Assembly (NCBI GenBank): GCA_015499995.1
Contig: JADNRV010000013.1
Location: 248,001-312,000, forward strand
Length of the DNA stretch: 64,000 nt
Direction: 5' to 3'
DNA from: Flammula alnicola
Lineage: Eukaryota; Basidiomycota; Agaricomycetes; Agaricales; Strophariaceae
Shown: positions 34,930-46,111 of the stretch, piece after piece
Layout: each line of letters starts with the position of its first letter
Position numbering within the stretch: position 1 is the stretch's first letter
Made by a program: the position numbers and the translations under genes
The notes under the pieces: generated by a model
Database searches by the model: none
Told to the model about the DNA's origin: nothing
Seen by the model: only the letters and a program-made list of their open reading frames with translations

Positions 34930-36003
34930 ATGTACAACACAGGCTACAGGCAACAAGCTTATCAGTCTCCACCCCTGGCTCACGGTCCTGATCCACGTTA
35001 TGGACATCCTCGCCAGGCGCCAGACGCTTATGGATATCAACAGCCTCAAGGTCCGCCTCCTGGAGCAGATCCGCAGCTCTGGCAATGGTTCACCAGTGTA
35101 GACGAGGATCGCTCTGGATCCATCACTGTTACGGAACTGCAGAGCGCCTTGGTCAATGGTACGTCACTTTCTGCTTCGCACTGGCAAATATCGCTCGAGC
35201 GCTTAACGTATTGCACTGCTGTAGGAAACTGGACAAGTGGGCATTGTTTCGGCTTCAAGCCCTATACGAAGCTAAATTATTGTCGAAGGATTTGATCTAG
35301 ACACTGTCAAAATGCTGATGTCGATATTCGTATGTCTTTCTTTGTCTTACTGTAACCTGCGAGTTCACAATATGCATAAAGGACACAGACAGGAGTGGCA
35401 CAATCAGTTTCACGGGTATGAAACCAATCTCAATTGTCCATTCTCGTTGCCTATCTCACCTTTCCTTTAGAATTTGCAGGTTTATGGAAATATATATCGG
35501 ATTGGCAAAATGTCTTCCGTCATTTTGACCGCGATAGGTCTGGCTCAATTGAAGGACGAGAATTATCGGAGGCTTTGAAGAGTTTCGGCTATAATCTGTC
35601 TCCGCAACTTCTTACCCTCATCGAACAAAAATATTGTTAGTGTGAAATCCTGATTGCCTCCCCCATCAACAAATGTTCTGATGGTCATCTTTATAGCTTC
35701 TGAGCCGGTCAGCGGTTATGGACCTCCTCCTGGGATCACGTTTGACCGGTTTGTTCGCGCATGCGTTGTGGTCAAGACTCTGACCGAAGCTTTCCAAAGG
35801 TTAGTTTGATTGAAGCCACAGAACCACATTTTCCCCATCTATCTAATACTAATATCGATACATTCAGGGTTGACACTGACAGAGACGGATGGATACAAAT
35901 TAGCTATGACCAGTTCATGCAGGTGATTCTCAAAAAATTCTTGCTTCTTCATGGACGTCGTATTGAATTAATTCCTGGATAGATCGTGCTGAGCGCACCT
36001 TAA
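34930..36003 (+). CDS. PEF1: Penta-EF-hand calcium-binding protein (Pef1/ALG-2/peflin type)
   Basis: Calcium-dependent adaptor. The Gly/Pro/Tyr/Gln-rich N-terminus (MYNTGYRQQAYQSPP) precedes five EF hands: DEDRSGSITVTE (EF1), DTDRSGTISFTE (EF2), DRDRSGSIEGRE (EF3), a degenerate EF4 near ASEPVSGYGPPPGITF, and DTDRDGWIQISY (EF5). Loops 1, 2, 3 and 5 keep the D-x-D-x-S/D-G ligand pattern. The last intron ends just before IVLSAP-stop at 36003; reading through it would give a false tail. A typical family partner in membrane repair and vesicle traffic. Peflin and ALG-2 cannot be told apart from this sequence alone. Confidence 0.9.
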
Positions 36004-37052
36004 GGCATGAGGCTTAACCAGTACAATGAACTTCAGGGATGATTCTGCAGTTCTTTAATAACTTGTACAATCCGATTTATTTTGTATTTTGATCACTTGC
36101 CAGTGGGTATACAACGTAGTGTACAATATTGGGAATACAGCTCGATACCAGTGAGTAAACACATAGGGTGGTCCACGATGCCTGTACAATATAATCCTTA
36201 GCCGTTCAATATGTCGACGCCGAGTTATTTCACGCGTTTTTTGAAATACTCCGAAACTGGATTCTCAAGATCTCAAGACTCCTTCCTGTTGCTAAAAATA
36301 AGGACTTCGAACTTTGAAAGAACGCTGTGCCGCAAGTATACCACGCACTCGTAGCTCGATTCCCAATATTAACATTAAACAACATAAGGGTCTTGAGTCG
36401 ACTCAGAGGACATACTCGAGGATAATAGCAGGTACCTAAGCTACTGGTTCCTTTAAGTTTAAGTAGAAAGTGGTGCCCAATCTGTACCGTGGGCTACCCC
36501 AGCCATCTGACATAGTACAATAGGTACACTTTCACGCAGGAGGGCTACCTCCTACATAAGGCTACCTAGTGCTGTTTTAAGAGGATCCGGGCCCGGGTAG
36601 GTAAGATACTACTATGTTGATAGAGTACTTCAAAGTTGATACTGAGGCATTTGCAAGCGGAAGCAGAAGACCGGCGAAAATAGACAACCGTAGGCCGGAC
36701 CTCGTCAATCCAAACTTGTCATGATGTTGAGCAGTGTTGAGCCACAACAAGTATATGAATAAATCGCACAGAGGAGGAAAATACCTTCTAAGAGATCCTG
36801 GAAGATCTGTGGAGTTCGCGTCTTTATCCTTTTGAAGGGCTGAAACAATCCCACAGACGATATATATGTAGAGAAACTCAAAGTTTGTGAGCGGCGTTTG
36901 GAATGACGCCCAGCTGATTTGTCCACACGTGCGACATGCCGAGGTAAAGATTTCACGTGGGTCCCTCTCCTGGCAATAGGTCAACCGATTCTCGTCTCTC
37001 TTGAACTCAAACCTTACCTCTCTTCATCCACGTCGTATAGTTCATTCACCTA
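36004..37052. other. Intergenic region between the PEF gene and acyl-CoA synthetase
   Basis: About 1.05 kb. The part at 36430-36610 is dense in short TACCTA/TAGGTA words in both orientations (GGTACCTAAGC, GGGCTACC, CTACCTAGTG, GGGTAGGTAAG). A minus-strand open frame at 36577-36984 is hydrophobic but has no family resemblance. The last 300 bases should hold the acyl-CoA synthetase promoter. Confidence 0.4.
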
Positions 37053-40033
37053 ATGCCTCTGGTCACTGAGAAGATCGTTCCCTACCCGGCTGTCAAGCCA
37101 TACGATAAACAAGCTATCCCTGTCCCCGGCACAAAGCGTCCCGGTCAAAGTGGTGTGTACAGCTCATCACAATGTTCGATCTCCAGCTTAATTGACAGTG
37201 GATTCTGTTAGCCCATTACCACAATGGCAAGTTCAAATATCTCATTCTGGATTTTTGTCAACTCTCTGACTTTCGTCGCAGGCATTTGGGGATTGATTGA
37301 CGAGAATACTCCCAATGCACTCACCACGCTGGACCAGATTTTCAATGACGGCATGAAGGCGGGAAAGAACCGCAATTTCTTGGGTCGACGTGCCGTTATT
37401 TCCACAAATCCGCTCAAATTTGCGTCAACCTTTACCTGGCTTACATACGGAGAAGTTGACACCAAGAGGCGGTACATCGGTAGTGCTATCCACTCCCTTT
37501 TCCAACAGGGTAAACTTGGAGGAGGTGAATACCAGGCTGTTGGCATTTGGGCTCCCAATTGTCCTGGTATGTGCTGTCGTGCTTTTGTTACCAAAACTTT
37601 CTGACAGTCGCGCTTCAGAATGGCAAATTATTGATATCTCGCTCCAAAGCTACCACAAGGTGACCGTCAGCTTGTACGATACCCTTGGCAGAGATTCAGT
37701 CGGTAAGTGCGCTTGGCCAGAATTTAACGTACAAAGTTACTTATTCAACCTTATGCAGCATACATGTAACGTTGCCTCCTTCGTATTCTCAGATGTTTGC
37801 TCAATTCACCTGTAGCATTGAACATTCCCACCTCTCGGTCATTTTGCCACTTCGGAACATATCCCAACGCTATTGAAACTTGCTCACAAAGTGCCAATGC
37901 TGAAGGCCATCGTTTGCATTGACACTTTATCCTTGGATGCCGCCAATGTGTTGAGAGAATGGAGTCAGACTTTGGGCCTGTCTTTTAGGGAACTCTCAGA
38001 GGGTGCGTGCCGTTGCAGTTATTCTTAGACCTATTCTAACTTTTCTATAGTCGAAGAATACGGCAAGGAGAATCTTATAGAGCCAATCCCGGCTTACCCA
38101 GACCTTGTGGCCTCAATTTGCTATACTTCTGTACGTCATATCATTAGCTCTGAAGATGATTGCCTCATATGCTTACTATTACACCAAAAGGGAACAACTA
38201 GCAACCCCAAAGGTATTGTTGATTGCAAACGTCTATTTGTCTATTTTCATTGAACCTTGACATAATTGCAGGTGTTGTCCTGACGCACAAGAATTTGGCT
38301 CTATCAACATACAGCAATATGCACGGTTTGGAGCTGCCGGAGGATGCCTGCTTGATGTCCTACCTCCCATTGGCCCACATCTACGAGGTATGTTTATTAG
38401 TACTCACAATACCGCAACTTCTCACCATTTCCCTAATTCTTCCAGCGAATTTGCGAGCTGTGCACGATTGCTGTTGGCGGTAGAATTGGTTACTTCACCG
38501 GGGACCCCCTGCGTCTCCTGGAGGATGCTCAAATCCTGAAGCCAAACTTCTTCCCTTCAGTCCCTCGTGTGTTGAACAGGGTCTACCAGGCCGCCATGGT
38601 TGGCGGTAACGTACCCGGTATCAAAGGAAAATTGTTCAATAAGGCCATCCAGACCAAGCTTGCAAACCTTAATGCCACTGGAGTGGTGACACACGCATTT
38701 TGGGACAGGCTTGTTTTCCGCAAGGTGAGGAATATACCTTCTGACTTAGTAGTATATATGTTTCGGGCAGGAGCTAAGAAAACGACATCTATAGATTCAA
38801 GCCGTTCTTGGAGGTCAGATTCAACTAGTAACCAGTGGATCTGCTCCCATCAGCCCCGATGTTATGGACTTCCTTAAGATTGCTTTTGCATGTGAGGTTG
38901 CTGAAGGTCAGTTCTGTTTGATTATGGCTTTCTACTGTCGAGTTCACACCACTTGTCTCTTTGCTTCCCAGGGTAAGATATCTTAATAGAGCGGCAGAAA
39001 CCTTTTTTAATTCTTACTCCCTACTTTGCTCCTAGTTATGGCATGACAGAGAATTGCGGTACATGCTCCAAGGTATGGCCCAATGACCCCACCTCCAGTG
39101 GCACTGTCGGCCCTCCCCAGCCAGTCAACGAAATCAAGCTTTTCGACGTTCCTGCCATGGGATATACGTCGGACGACAAGCCCAACCCCCGTGGCGAGCT
39201 CTGTGTTCGCGGAGCCAACTGCTTCAACGTATATTATAAAGGTAAGCAAAACTCATCCACCCTATGGATTATCCCGCCATTCGTGTTGATCACAATAAAA
39301 CAGATGAGAAGAACACGAAGGAGACTGTGGACGATGAAGGCTGGGTCCACACCGGAGATGTTGCGGAGATCGACGCCTCTGGCCGTGTCAAGATTGTGGA
39401 TCGTGTCAAGGTGAATTATCTTTGCGGGCTGACCAATCCGTGTGCTCGCTGCGGGGAGGCTCAGCTTGTGTGAAAAATCTTATGCTTACTCACTTTTGCC
39501 TGCATCATAGAACATTATGAAACTCGCGCAGGGCGAGTACGTTGCTCTTGAGAAGATCGAGAATTTATACAGCAGCACTCCGCTCGTGGCTCAGATCTAT
39601 GTTCACGGTGATAGTCTGCAGTCCTACTTGGTCGCGGTGCTTATCCCCGACCCGGTACAACTCGCTGGCCTGGCAACGAAGGTAACAGGAAAGAGAGTTT
39701 CACCGGAGGACTCCTGGCCCTCGCAGCTGCGTGCAAAGACGATCGCGTCATCGCAAATGTATTGGCTATTCTGACAAAAGTCGGTCTCCATAATGGTCTC
39801 AAAGGGCACGTCAATATCTAGGTTGTCTGGTGCTGCTTAAATTTACTAAACCGTGCTATTCTTTTAGATTCGAGATGATCAAGAGGGTCCATCTCAGTAT
39901 GAACTCTTTCAGCGTCGATAACAATACGCTCACGCCCACTATGAAAATCCGCCGCAAAGATGCGTACAACATGTACAAGACGGAGCTTGATGGGCTATAT
40001 GCACTTGGCGAACCAACATCTAGCAGGCTGTGA
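37053..40033 (+). CDS. Long-chain fatty acyl-CoA synthetase (FAA/ACSL type)
   Basis: Activates long-chain fatty acids to acyl-CoA using ATP. The start [20 protein letters not shown] is at 37053. The AMP-binding motif [18 protein letters not shown] spans two introns at about 38130-38270, followed by [46 protein letters not shown] (adenylate contact), [37 protein letters not shown] and [19 protein letters not shown]. The C-terminus is [20 protein letters not shown] to the stop at 40033. One base seems missing near 39711, where VSPED should run into [20 protein letters not shown]. The intron near 39806-39867 has a GC donor. Faa1/4-like rather than plant 4CL, judged by the FACS signature. Confidence 0.9.
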
Positions 40034-43000
40034 ACGGGCACACTCCGTTGCAAACAGGATGATTGCGATGGGTCTTTTTCCCCTGTTTACATGGATGGAG
40101 CGAACGCTGGTTGGAATTTGTCGTGGGGAGGGAGCGGTCGGCGGGTGTCGGGATCTGTTAATTATTATTTTTATGACTTCTCGTGTCTCAAATATATCTT
40201 TTTTTTAGCCGGACTTGGTGCTACGACTTCAGCTCCATCGAGAGAGATCAGCATCGGAACTGACAAGAAGCTGCCGCAGGCGCAGGGCGGCAATAGACGG
40301 CGCTTATAATCTTCCAATCAGTATCGTCGCTACATGGGTAGATGATAGCATATACCGCTTAGAGTAAACTCGATGACTCAGAGGCGTCGATCGGGCGAAG
40401 ACAATCATAATTCTCCCAGTGAAAATCTTTCTCTAGATCTCTCCGACTCGGGGAATCCTTGGGAATTACTTAACCATCGCCCTATTGGCGGATAACTTGA
40501 TGCGCCGGCCTTCGGATACAACTCGGATATATCTACGAACGGGGCCTTAGGCCCGAGACGCGTGGAGGACCATACGCATATGTTAGAAACGAGTGTTAAT
40601 TCGTATCGTGAAAGACTATTCGGGCAGTTTTAACTTGAAAAGATAATGAATGTTAATAAAACTATCTATATTGCCTAGCGTATAGGCTATGAAGCCAACA
40701 GGAACTCCGGGATTTCGTTCCTTCTGCCCAATCGAAATATCCCAATTCAAATTAGAATTGTTAGAATTCGACAAGAAAGATAAGCCGCTTATCAGTTGCC
40801 ATTTGGTCAAATTAAAATGGAGGGATGTCGTTGACATTACTATGTTCTGCACAACATCGAAGAGTAGGGCAGCTGGATTGTTACTGGTTGACGAAAAGTT
40901 CCCGTGTGTTGTATTCAGCATGGTTCGGCATTGCCGCGGATTTCTGACGCCACTGATTGGGCCAGATTGGCCACTGACTAATATATAATCTGATGGGAGA
41001 CGATGACATGTCATCGTCTCCCATCAGATATTGGATGGTAAAACCTTCCAGGTTCAACTATACAAACGAGCAGCTCCGTTGATGACATGCATATGTTGCG
41101 GTATATGATTTTTATATATGTTCATGATATATGCCGCGGTTATTATATCAGGTAACGTAACCTCTTGTTTTGTACGAGTCCGAGCGTCCTGGAGAACCCG
41201 ACAGGAGTCTGTTTGCAGAGTCAGACGGCTGCTAAGTAAAGGCCCTGAGGGATCATATTGTCCAAGAAATTGGACGTGTCAATGTCGCTTAGGGGCACGA
41301 GTAGGCCTAACCTTTCATGGTCATGTTTTTGTCATTTTTGGCAACTATGACTCAGCCTTGGACCCACAGTTTGGCTCTGGGATCCAACTGGCTGAGGCCG
41401 CCGTCTGTGGCGTTTTTACTGGCATGTTAGATGATTATATCACGCTTGACGCCTTTTCTGACGCAACTGTGGTATTAATCATTACTATTCACAAATTAAC
41501 GAAGTTCTAACTTCAAGACGAAGTTTCGAAGCTTATGGTGATGCGTGAGGCTCCTAATTTACTATAGGTTAGCGCTGTAGTTTTGACAGAATACACGAAC
41601 GCCGCACGGCAAACGGCGATGCGCGTTGAGCACGCGCACGGTACTTCTGGCCTGTTGCAAGCCTAATGATGGTACTACATAGATCTAGAAAAATATGTAC
41701 ACAAATACACTGCCCGACGCTTCACAATTGATCATCAGCAGAAGTTCTTGTCGGAGAACGTAACCGTTCTGCCGTATCATCATTAACATCTTTTTTGGTA
41801 ACCAGAACTATGAACCTGAGCCTGCGTATGACTCTAATTATAAGTGTATCCTGGCCCATACTAATCATAATTATATTCCGCCAGCCTCGCCGCTCAAGTA
41901 ATTCAAAAGTGAGTAAGGTTCAACGCTCGTTGTCTGGCCTGAGGTTCGCGAAGATGGACACACCAGTGGATATCCGATAATCCGAGTCCCGACAATCGAC
42001 GACATCGACATGTCAAGGTTGCAGTCAACGCCGATAACGGGGGAAAGCGTTTCCCCATGAATTCGAAGGGGCCCATGGGTCGGGACCACGGTCCACTGCC
42101 AACACAACTTGTGTTTAAAATTGTTACACGATTTTCAGAATATCATGCCGCATATGGAATTAGACAAATAGACTATTCGACATCCTTGTCCTCTAGAGTT
42201 TGCCTGAGAGGACAGCTTGCGATAGACGATAATAGATAGTGACTGCACCTGATGATGGCATTAGACCTTGAAAAGTATAATTAAATGAACCACTATATCG
42301 TCCAGCACAGTCCCCATGACCCCGTCCTACAAGAAAATGTGCTTAAGTGGCTTCTTCATCACAATGATAGGAGGGAACGAGATATGTTTACACCAAGCCG
42401 ATGTGTCCAATGTCGACATATTGTACATGTCAACCATCATATCAGCCGCGTTCCGCCTTGATATATCCCAGTGTCCACATGAACCTGAACTCTACTTTTG
42501 CATCTTCGACTTCTCTTTCGAACTTTACCTCGAGACTTGCATCCAGGAACTTGTGTCTTGGACATGACATGAAAGGAAGGCTGAATAAACCCGTGAATGA
42601 CCGAAGGCTTGCGAATCATTCGACCAACGCGTTAGGAAGGCCGGAAATTGTGGGTACAAAGTTCACAACGCAGATCGTCCGCCGGTAACTCTGATTGGCT
42701 CTCACTCCGTCCTCCTCGAACTTGGTGTAATTTTGAGCGCATCATCTCCGTCGTAGATGGACTTGCAAACTAGAGCTGGGCCGTAACTTGATGGAACCTG
42801 GATTCCGGAATCTGTGAACTGAACAGAAAGGAGAACGACATTCAAGAGGGAGGTACGCCACTGAATGGTATCTTATCCTTTTCTTACTAATTCTAAGCAG
42901 AACGCAGTAAGTATCCTTAGTATGTAGCCCGCCAAAAGAAGAAAACGTACTACGTCCTTGCTTGGCCGAGCGCCTTCTGTGACATGCAAATCTGAACATA

Positions 43001-43198
43001 GCAGAGTCCTATCATGATCTGGTGCAAAAGTGAAAGGCTGACGTTCAAGATAGGCCAGTATACATATCAAACCGACTATCATCATAGTGAGATTGCAATG
43101 GATTACACAACATGAAATTACAAGGAAAAAACAGAGTTGGAGGGATTTCTACGCCGATATAATGTCAGCTGCATGATGCATGATTGGGGAGCTCACTA
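40034..43198. other. Gene-poor region with a perfect palindrome
   Basis: About 3.2 kb in which I find no recognisable gene. Open frames at 40616-41014, 41118-41510, 41871-42107 and 42316-42567 show no family motif or consistent splicing. It contains the 42-base palindrome reported separately. The stretch may be degenerate mobile-element sequence, but no reverse transcriptase, transposase or long terminal repeat could be identified. Confidence 0.35.
40988..41029. repeat. Perfect 42-base palindrome
   Basis: Arms of 21 bases, with no spacer, are exact reverse complements: the left arm begins ATCTGATGGGAGACG and the right arm ends CGTCTCCCATCAGAT, with the centre between 41008 and 41009. It would extrude as a cruciform or fold as an RNA hairpin. 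It lies in a gene-poor region. Confidence 0.95.
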
Positions 43199-44031
43199 CT
43201 AAGCAAATTGCTTAAAGGCTTCAAAACACTGCAGAATGATGCGCCGATTCTCCGAAAATCGCATTCCGTTCGCCAAAAACTGGGCGACATTCGGAACGGG
43301 AGGGATTAGCTTGTGAACAACGGTTTGCTGGGGGGGATACTGGGCAGTCATAATAGATTGAAGGAGGTCAGCCGTGATGGGAACCTTGTAGAACGTTGGG
43401 CAGATCCATGAAAGTGATCCCAGCGAATACTTTGGCCTGCATGGCCGGGAATCCTACCAGCCTGCGATGCCTGTTATTCTCATAAAACGCTGCAATTGCC
43501 TCTGCGATGAGCTGGGGCTCTGGATCGTCGGCAGACTTGTGACGCTTGAAAATCGTAATTGCGATTACTTGCTTGACCACACTGCACGACATACCTTGTC
43601 CGCCTGCACAAGAAGGAGGTACCCGTCGTCGTCCAGAACACAGATGTCCGGCCTAGCATCAACGCGCATGCCACACATGACGAAGCCCATCTCCATCCGT
43701 CGATGTATATAACACGATCAGGTTCGTCATAGTCCAACAAACCAAGGAGATACGAGGCGAAATCATGGACAGCGGATTCCGTTGGTGGACCTGGGGGAAA
43801 TCGCTCCGTAGTATCTTTTAAGTAACGGAAGAACAGTCGAGCGGATTTCGTTATTGGTCCAGGAGGTGTGTCGGAATTGTTTAGAATGATAGGATCTACC
43901 GTGGGTGCAGGCAAGTTGGGATGGCCGAAAAAAGTGGCCACGTCTTCATCTACAACATGGATGTTATACGCGAGTAGCTCGTTCATCGTCCAGTCGCTCC
44001 CAGATTTCGCGGACCGTATGATGTTCGCCAT
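43199..44031 (-). CDS. Mushroom-specific protein of unknown function
   Basis: The start MANIIRSAKSGSDWTMNELL followed by AYNIHVVDEDVATFFG matches, from memory, an expanded agaricomycete family without known function. Later conserved stretches are DARPDICVLDDDGYLLLVQA, DPEPQLIAEAIAAFYENNRH, APTFYKVPITADLL and AQYPPQQTVVHKLIPPV, ending ILQCFEAFKQFA at 43199. The central RPDICVLDD...LLLVQADK pattern is reminiscent of a PD-(D/E)xK nuclease fold, but I would not assert activity. One intron of 50 bases interrupts VQADK/RHKSADD. Three one-base losses near 43698, 43400 and 43406 break the frame and look like homopolymer errors, otherwise the gene could be a recent pseudogene. It has no obvious neighbours of related function. 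Confidence 0.75.
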
Positions 44032-45480
44032 GGTGGTGAACGAGCTGTGTTTGAACTCCGATTAGCCCTGTGTTTTGATATTTCAATCTCCGACGCAATG
44101 TTGTCCGGACGGTGGCGCAAAAACATTTTTTATTCATTTTATTTGCATTTTATCATGGATTTTCCAGCATTCAATTATCATCGCTATGGGACATAATATC
44201 ACCTCCTATAGCTAGTCATCGCTACCGCTGTCTTGTTTTCTCGTCGCATTGCTTTCATCAGCGGCTGGTAATACACTTTCTTTCTTGACAGCGGCAGAAT
44301 GACGAGAGCAGCCTAGTTGCGGTGCGAGTACCGGAACCTAAAGTCAAAATCGCCAATGAGAATTAGTAAAGAATGACTCGGAAGATAACATGAGAAGAAG
44401 AGAACAGAAGGAGAACTGCGTCCCACATGTGAAATTTAATTATGATTGATCACGGAGGTTGGCACTGGCATCCTGCCGACGGTCCTCCTCGAGCTCCGGG
44501 TCGGTCGTAAGTTGGACACTTAGACTCTGGAATCGGAAAGAAAACAACCGAGAAATTACTCCTGGGTTGAAATTGAAAGGTCGTCGAACAGGGATGAATG
44601 GGAACTGTCTATTAACAGGGAGAATGTAGCGTCGGGGAAAAAGGGAAAAGCGAGAACGGCCTGAAGGTCTGAAAGCAGCATGACTGGCAACTTGGTGACA
44701 TGAGAGTTGTGAACAATAGGACGACCGGAAAGGAACTGAACTTAATCTCACAATGAACCTGGGGTTCTGAAAGTGTGTTGTTTGGACGGTGTAAATCGAG
44801 ATTCCAGATCCCGCTGCATGGTTCAGGGGTTTCAAGGGACCGCAGCTCCTGGTTGGCTCCTGCCATTGGACTGTGGCGATATCGCATGAGTAGGCTCACG
44901 TCAAGCAATTTTTTCCAAAGGCGATTTTTTCCAAGGAAAATGAGCAGGCGGTGACACATCGAGTCCGGTCGACGTATTCACAGGTAAGTCAACAGTCAAA
45001 GGACATGCACCAAGATGAGCTGCGTTGCGAACCTGCCAGAGTTTTTGGTTTTTTTTGCTTTGGGGGCGTAGATGCGGAAAAGATGAACCTGCCGCCGCCG
45101 CCTGTCAGTGTTATGTTCTTGTTTCGAGAGTGTTGACGCTGCACTGGTTCCTCGACCCTCCGGTAGGCTCAGTTCAAGTTCGGCAGTTCTGATGCTTCAT
45201 GCGATGCCCGCTGGCTCTGTGGAACAGGAAGGCCGACCCTCTGAAGGCAGAAGTTTCAGTAAAAAGAACCTGTTCAGGTCGCCGTATTCACCTTATGTCG
45301 GACCTCTCGTACACAGTGCATTGAGTTCTGCTCGCCTCTTCCTTGTCAATGTTAACGAGTGGATTGGCGGAGTGCGTTTGCCGGACGTCAGCCTGCCGTG
45401 AATGTGCCATAGTAGTAAGTGCGCATCGACTTTATTAGCCTTATTCCGAACTGAATCAGTGTGCGGGTGGATTTTGCAGA
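44032..45480. other. Intergenic region between the orphan gene and the transporter remnant
   Basis: About 1.45 kb. Contains the promoter of the orphan gene. Open frames at 44440-44959 (minus) and 45108-45401 (plus) are not recognised. A T-rich run lies at 45042-45056. No gene seen. Confidence 0.4.
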
Positions 45481-45484
45481 TTAC

Positions 45485-45800
45485 TTAGGAGCTGATTCCG
45501 AGTCATACTGTTGACTGCGTCTGCGCTTGCACTTCTGCTTCGTGAGGTCGCGGGCGCGAAGCCGCTGCATCAAGACCGCCATGAAGACAGGCGTCACCGA
45601 GTTCGTCTCCGTAGCGGTGTCCCCCTCCAGCCGAGGCGTTCGAGGTGTCTTCCATGTTCCGTACACACTCTGCTGCCTTCTTGATCTCCTTCGTCGACTT
45701 CAGCCCAGGCCGCCGCCGCGGTAACATGCCCACCGAACTCGCGACGCCCTGCGACACTGCACGTCCAGCGAGCGAAATAGAAAGAGCAGGAAAGACGAAG
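45485..45800 (-). pseudogene. Decayed duplicate of the 3' end of the MFS transporter gene
   Basis: Minus-strand reading gives SLAGRAVSQGVASSVGMLP and, downstream, AGGGHRYGDELGD and EAEVQAQTQSTV. These align in order with SLAGCAVSRGIARTDGYVIEP, AGGGRGYRDEPGE and EAQVQAQTRVEE from the tail of the transporter at 46.1-48.6 kb. Only the last helix and the acidic cytoplasmic tail are represented; upstream helices are absent. The order and same strand show a tandem partial duplication. Frames differ between segments, so the copy is not a functional gene. Confidence 0.7.
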
Positions 45801-46111
45801 ATGTGGTCAACTTGAGGACAGAGAGACAGAGAAAGATGCAGGGGGGAATTGGCAATATATTACAAGAGAAAACGGGAAGATACAATGGCTGGGAAGGAGG
45901 GGGAAAAATAAGTAGGACGAATGTGAACTCGAGCGTAGGCCCATCGATCATTGAACCCATACCCACGACGACGACGACGACAACCGAAATACATGCGCCG
46001 CGCTTCGAACTTTGCACTTGAAACTTCGAAACGGCCTTGAAAGTTTGAAGCTTGCACACCGCCAGCAGTCGTGAAACCAAAATCACCAATGGCAACACCG
46101 CCTCGAGAAAA
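45801..46111. other. Spacer between the transporter and its duplicate tail
   Basis: About 310 bases, presumably 3' trailer of the transporter gene. Contains a run of ACGACGACGACG at 45965-45976. No coding similarity seen. Confidence 0.4.

Noticed and set aside
36577..36984. Minus-strand open frame with hydrophobic segments
   Set aside because: No family motif, no splice context, and it contains the TACCTA-rich region; probably chance.
40616..42567. Several open frames in the gene-poor block, considered as transposon genes
   Set aside because: No reverse transcriptase, integrase, transposase or terminal repeats could be recognised.
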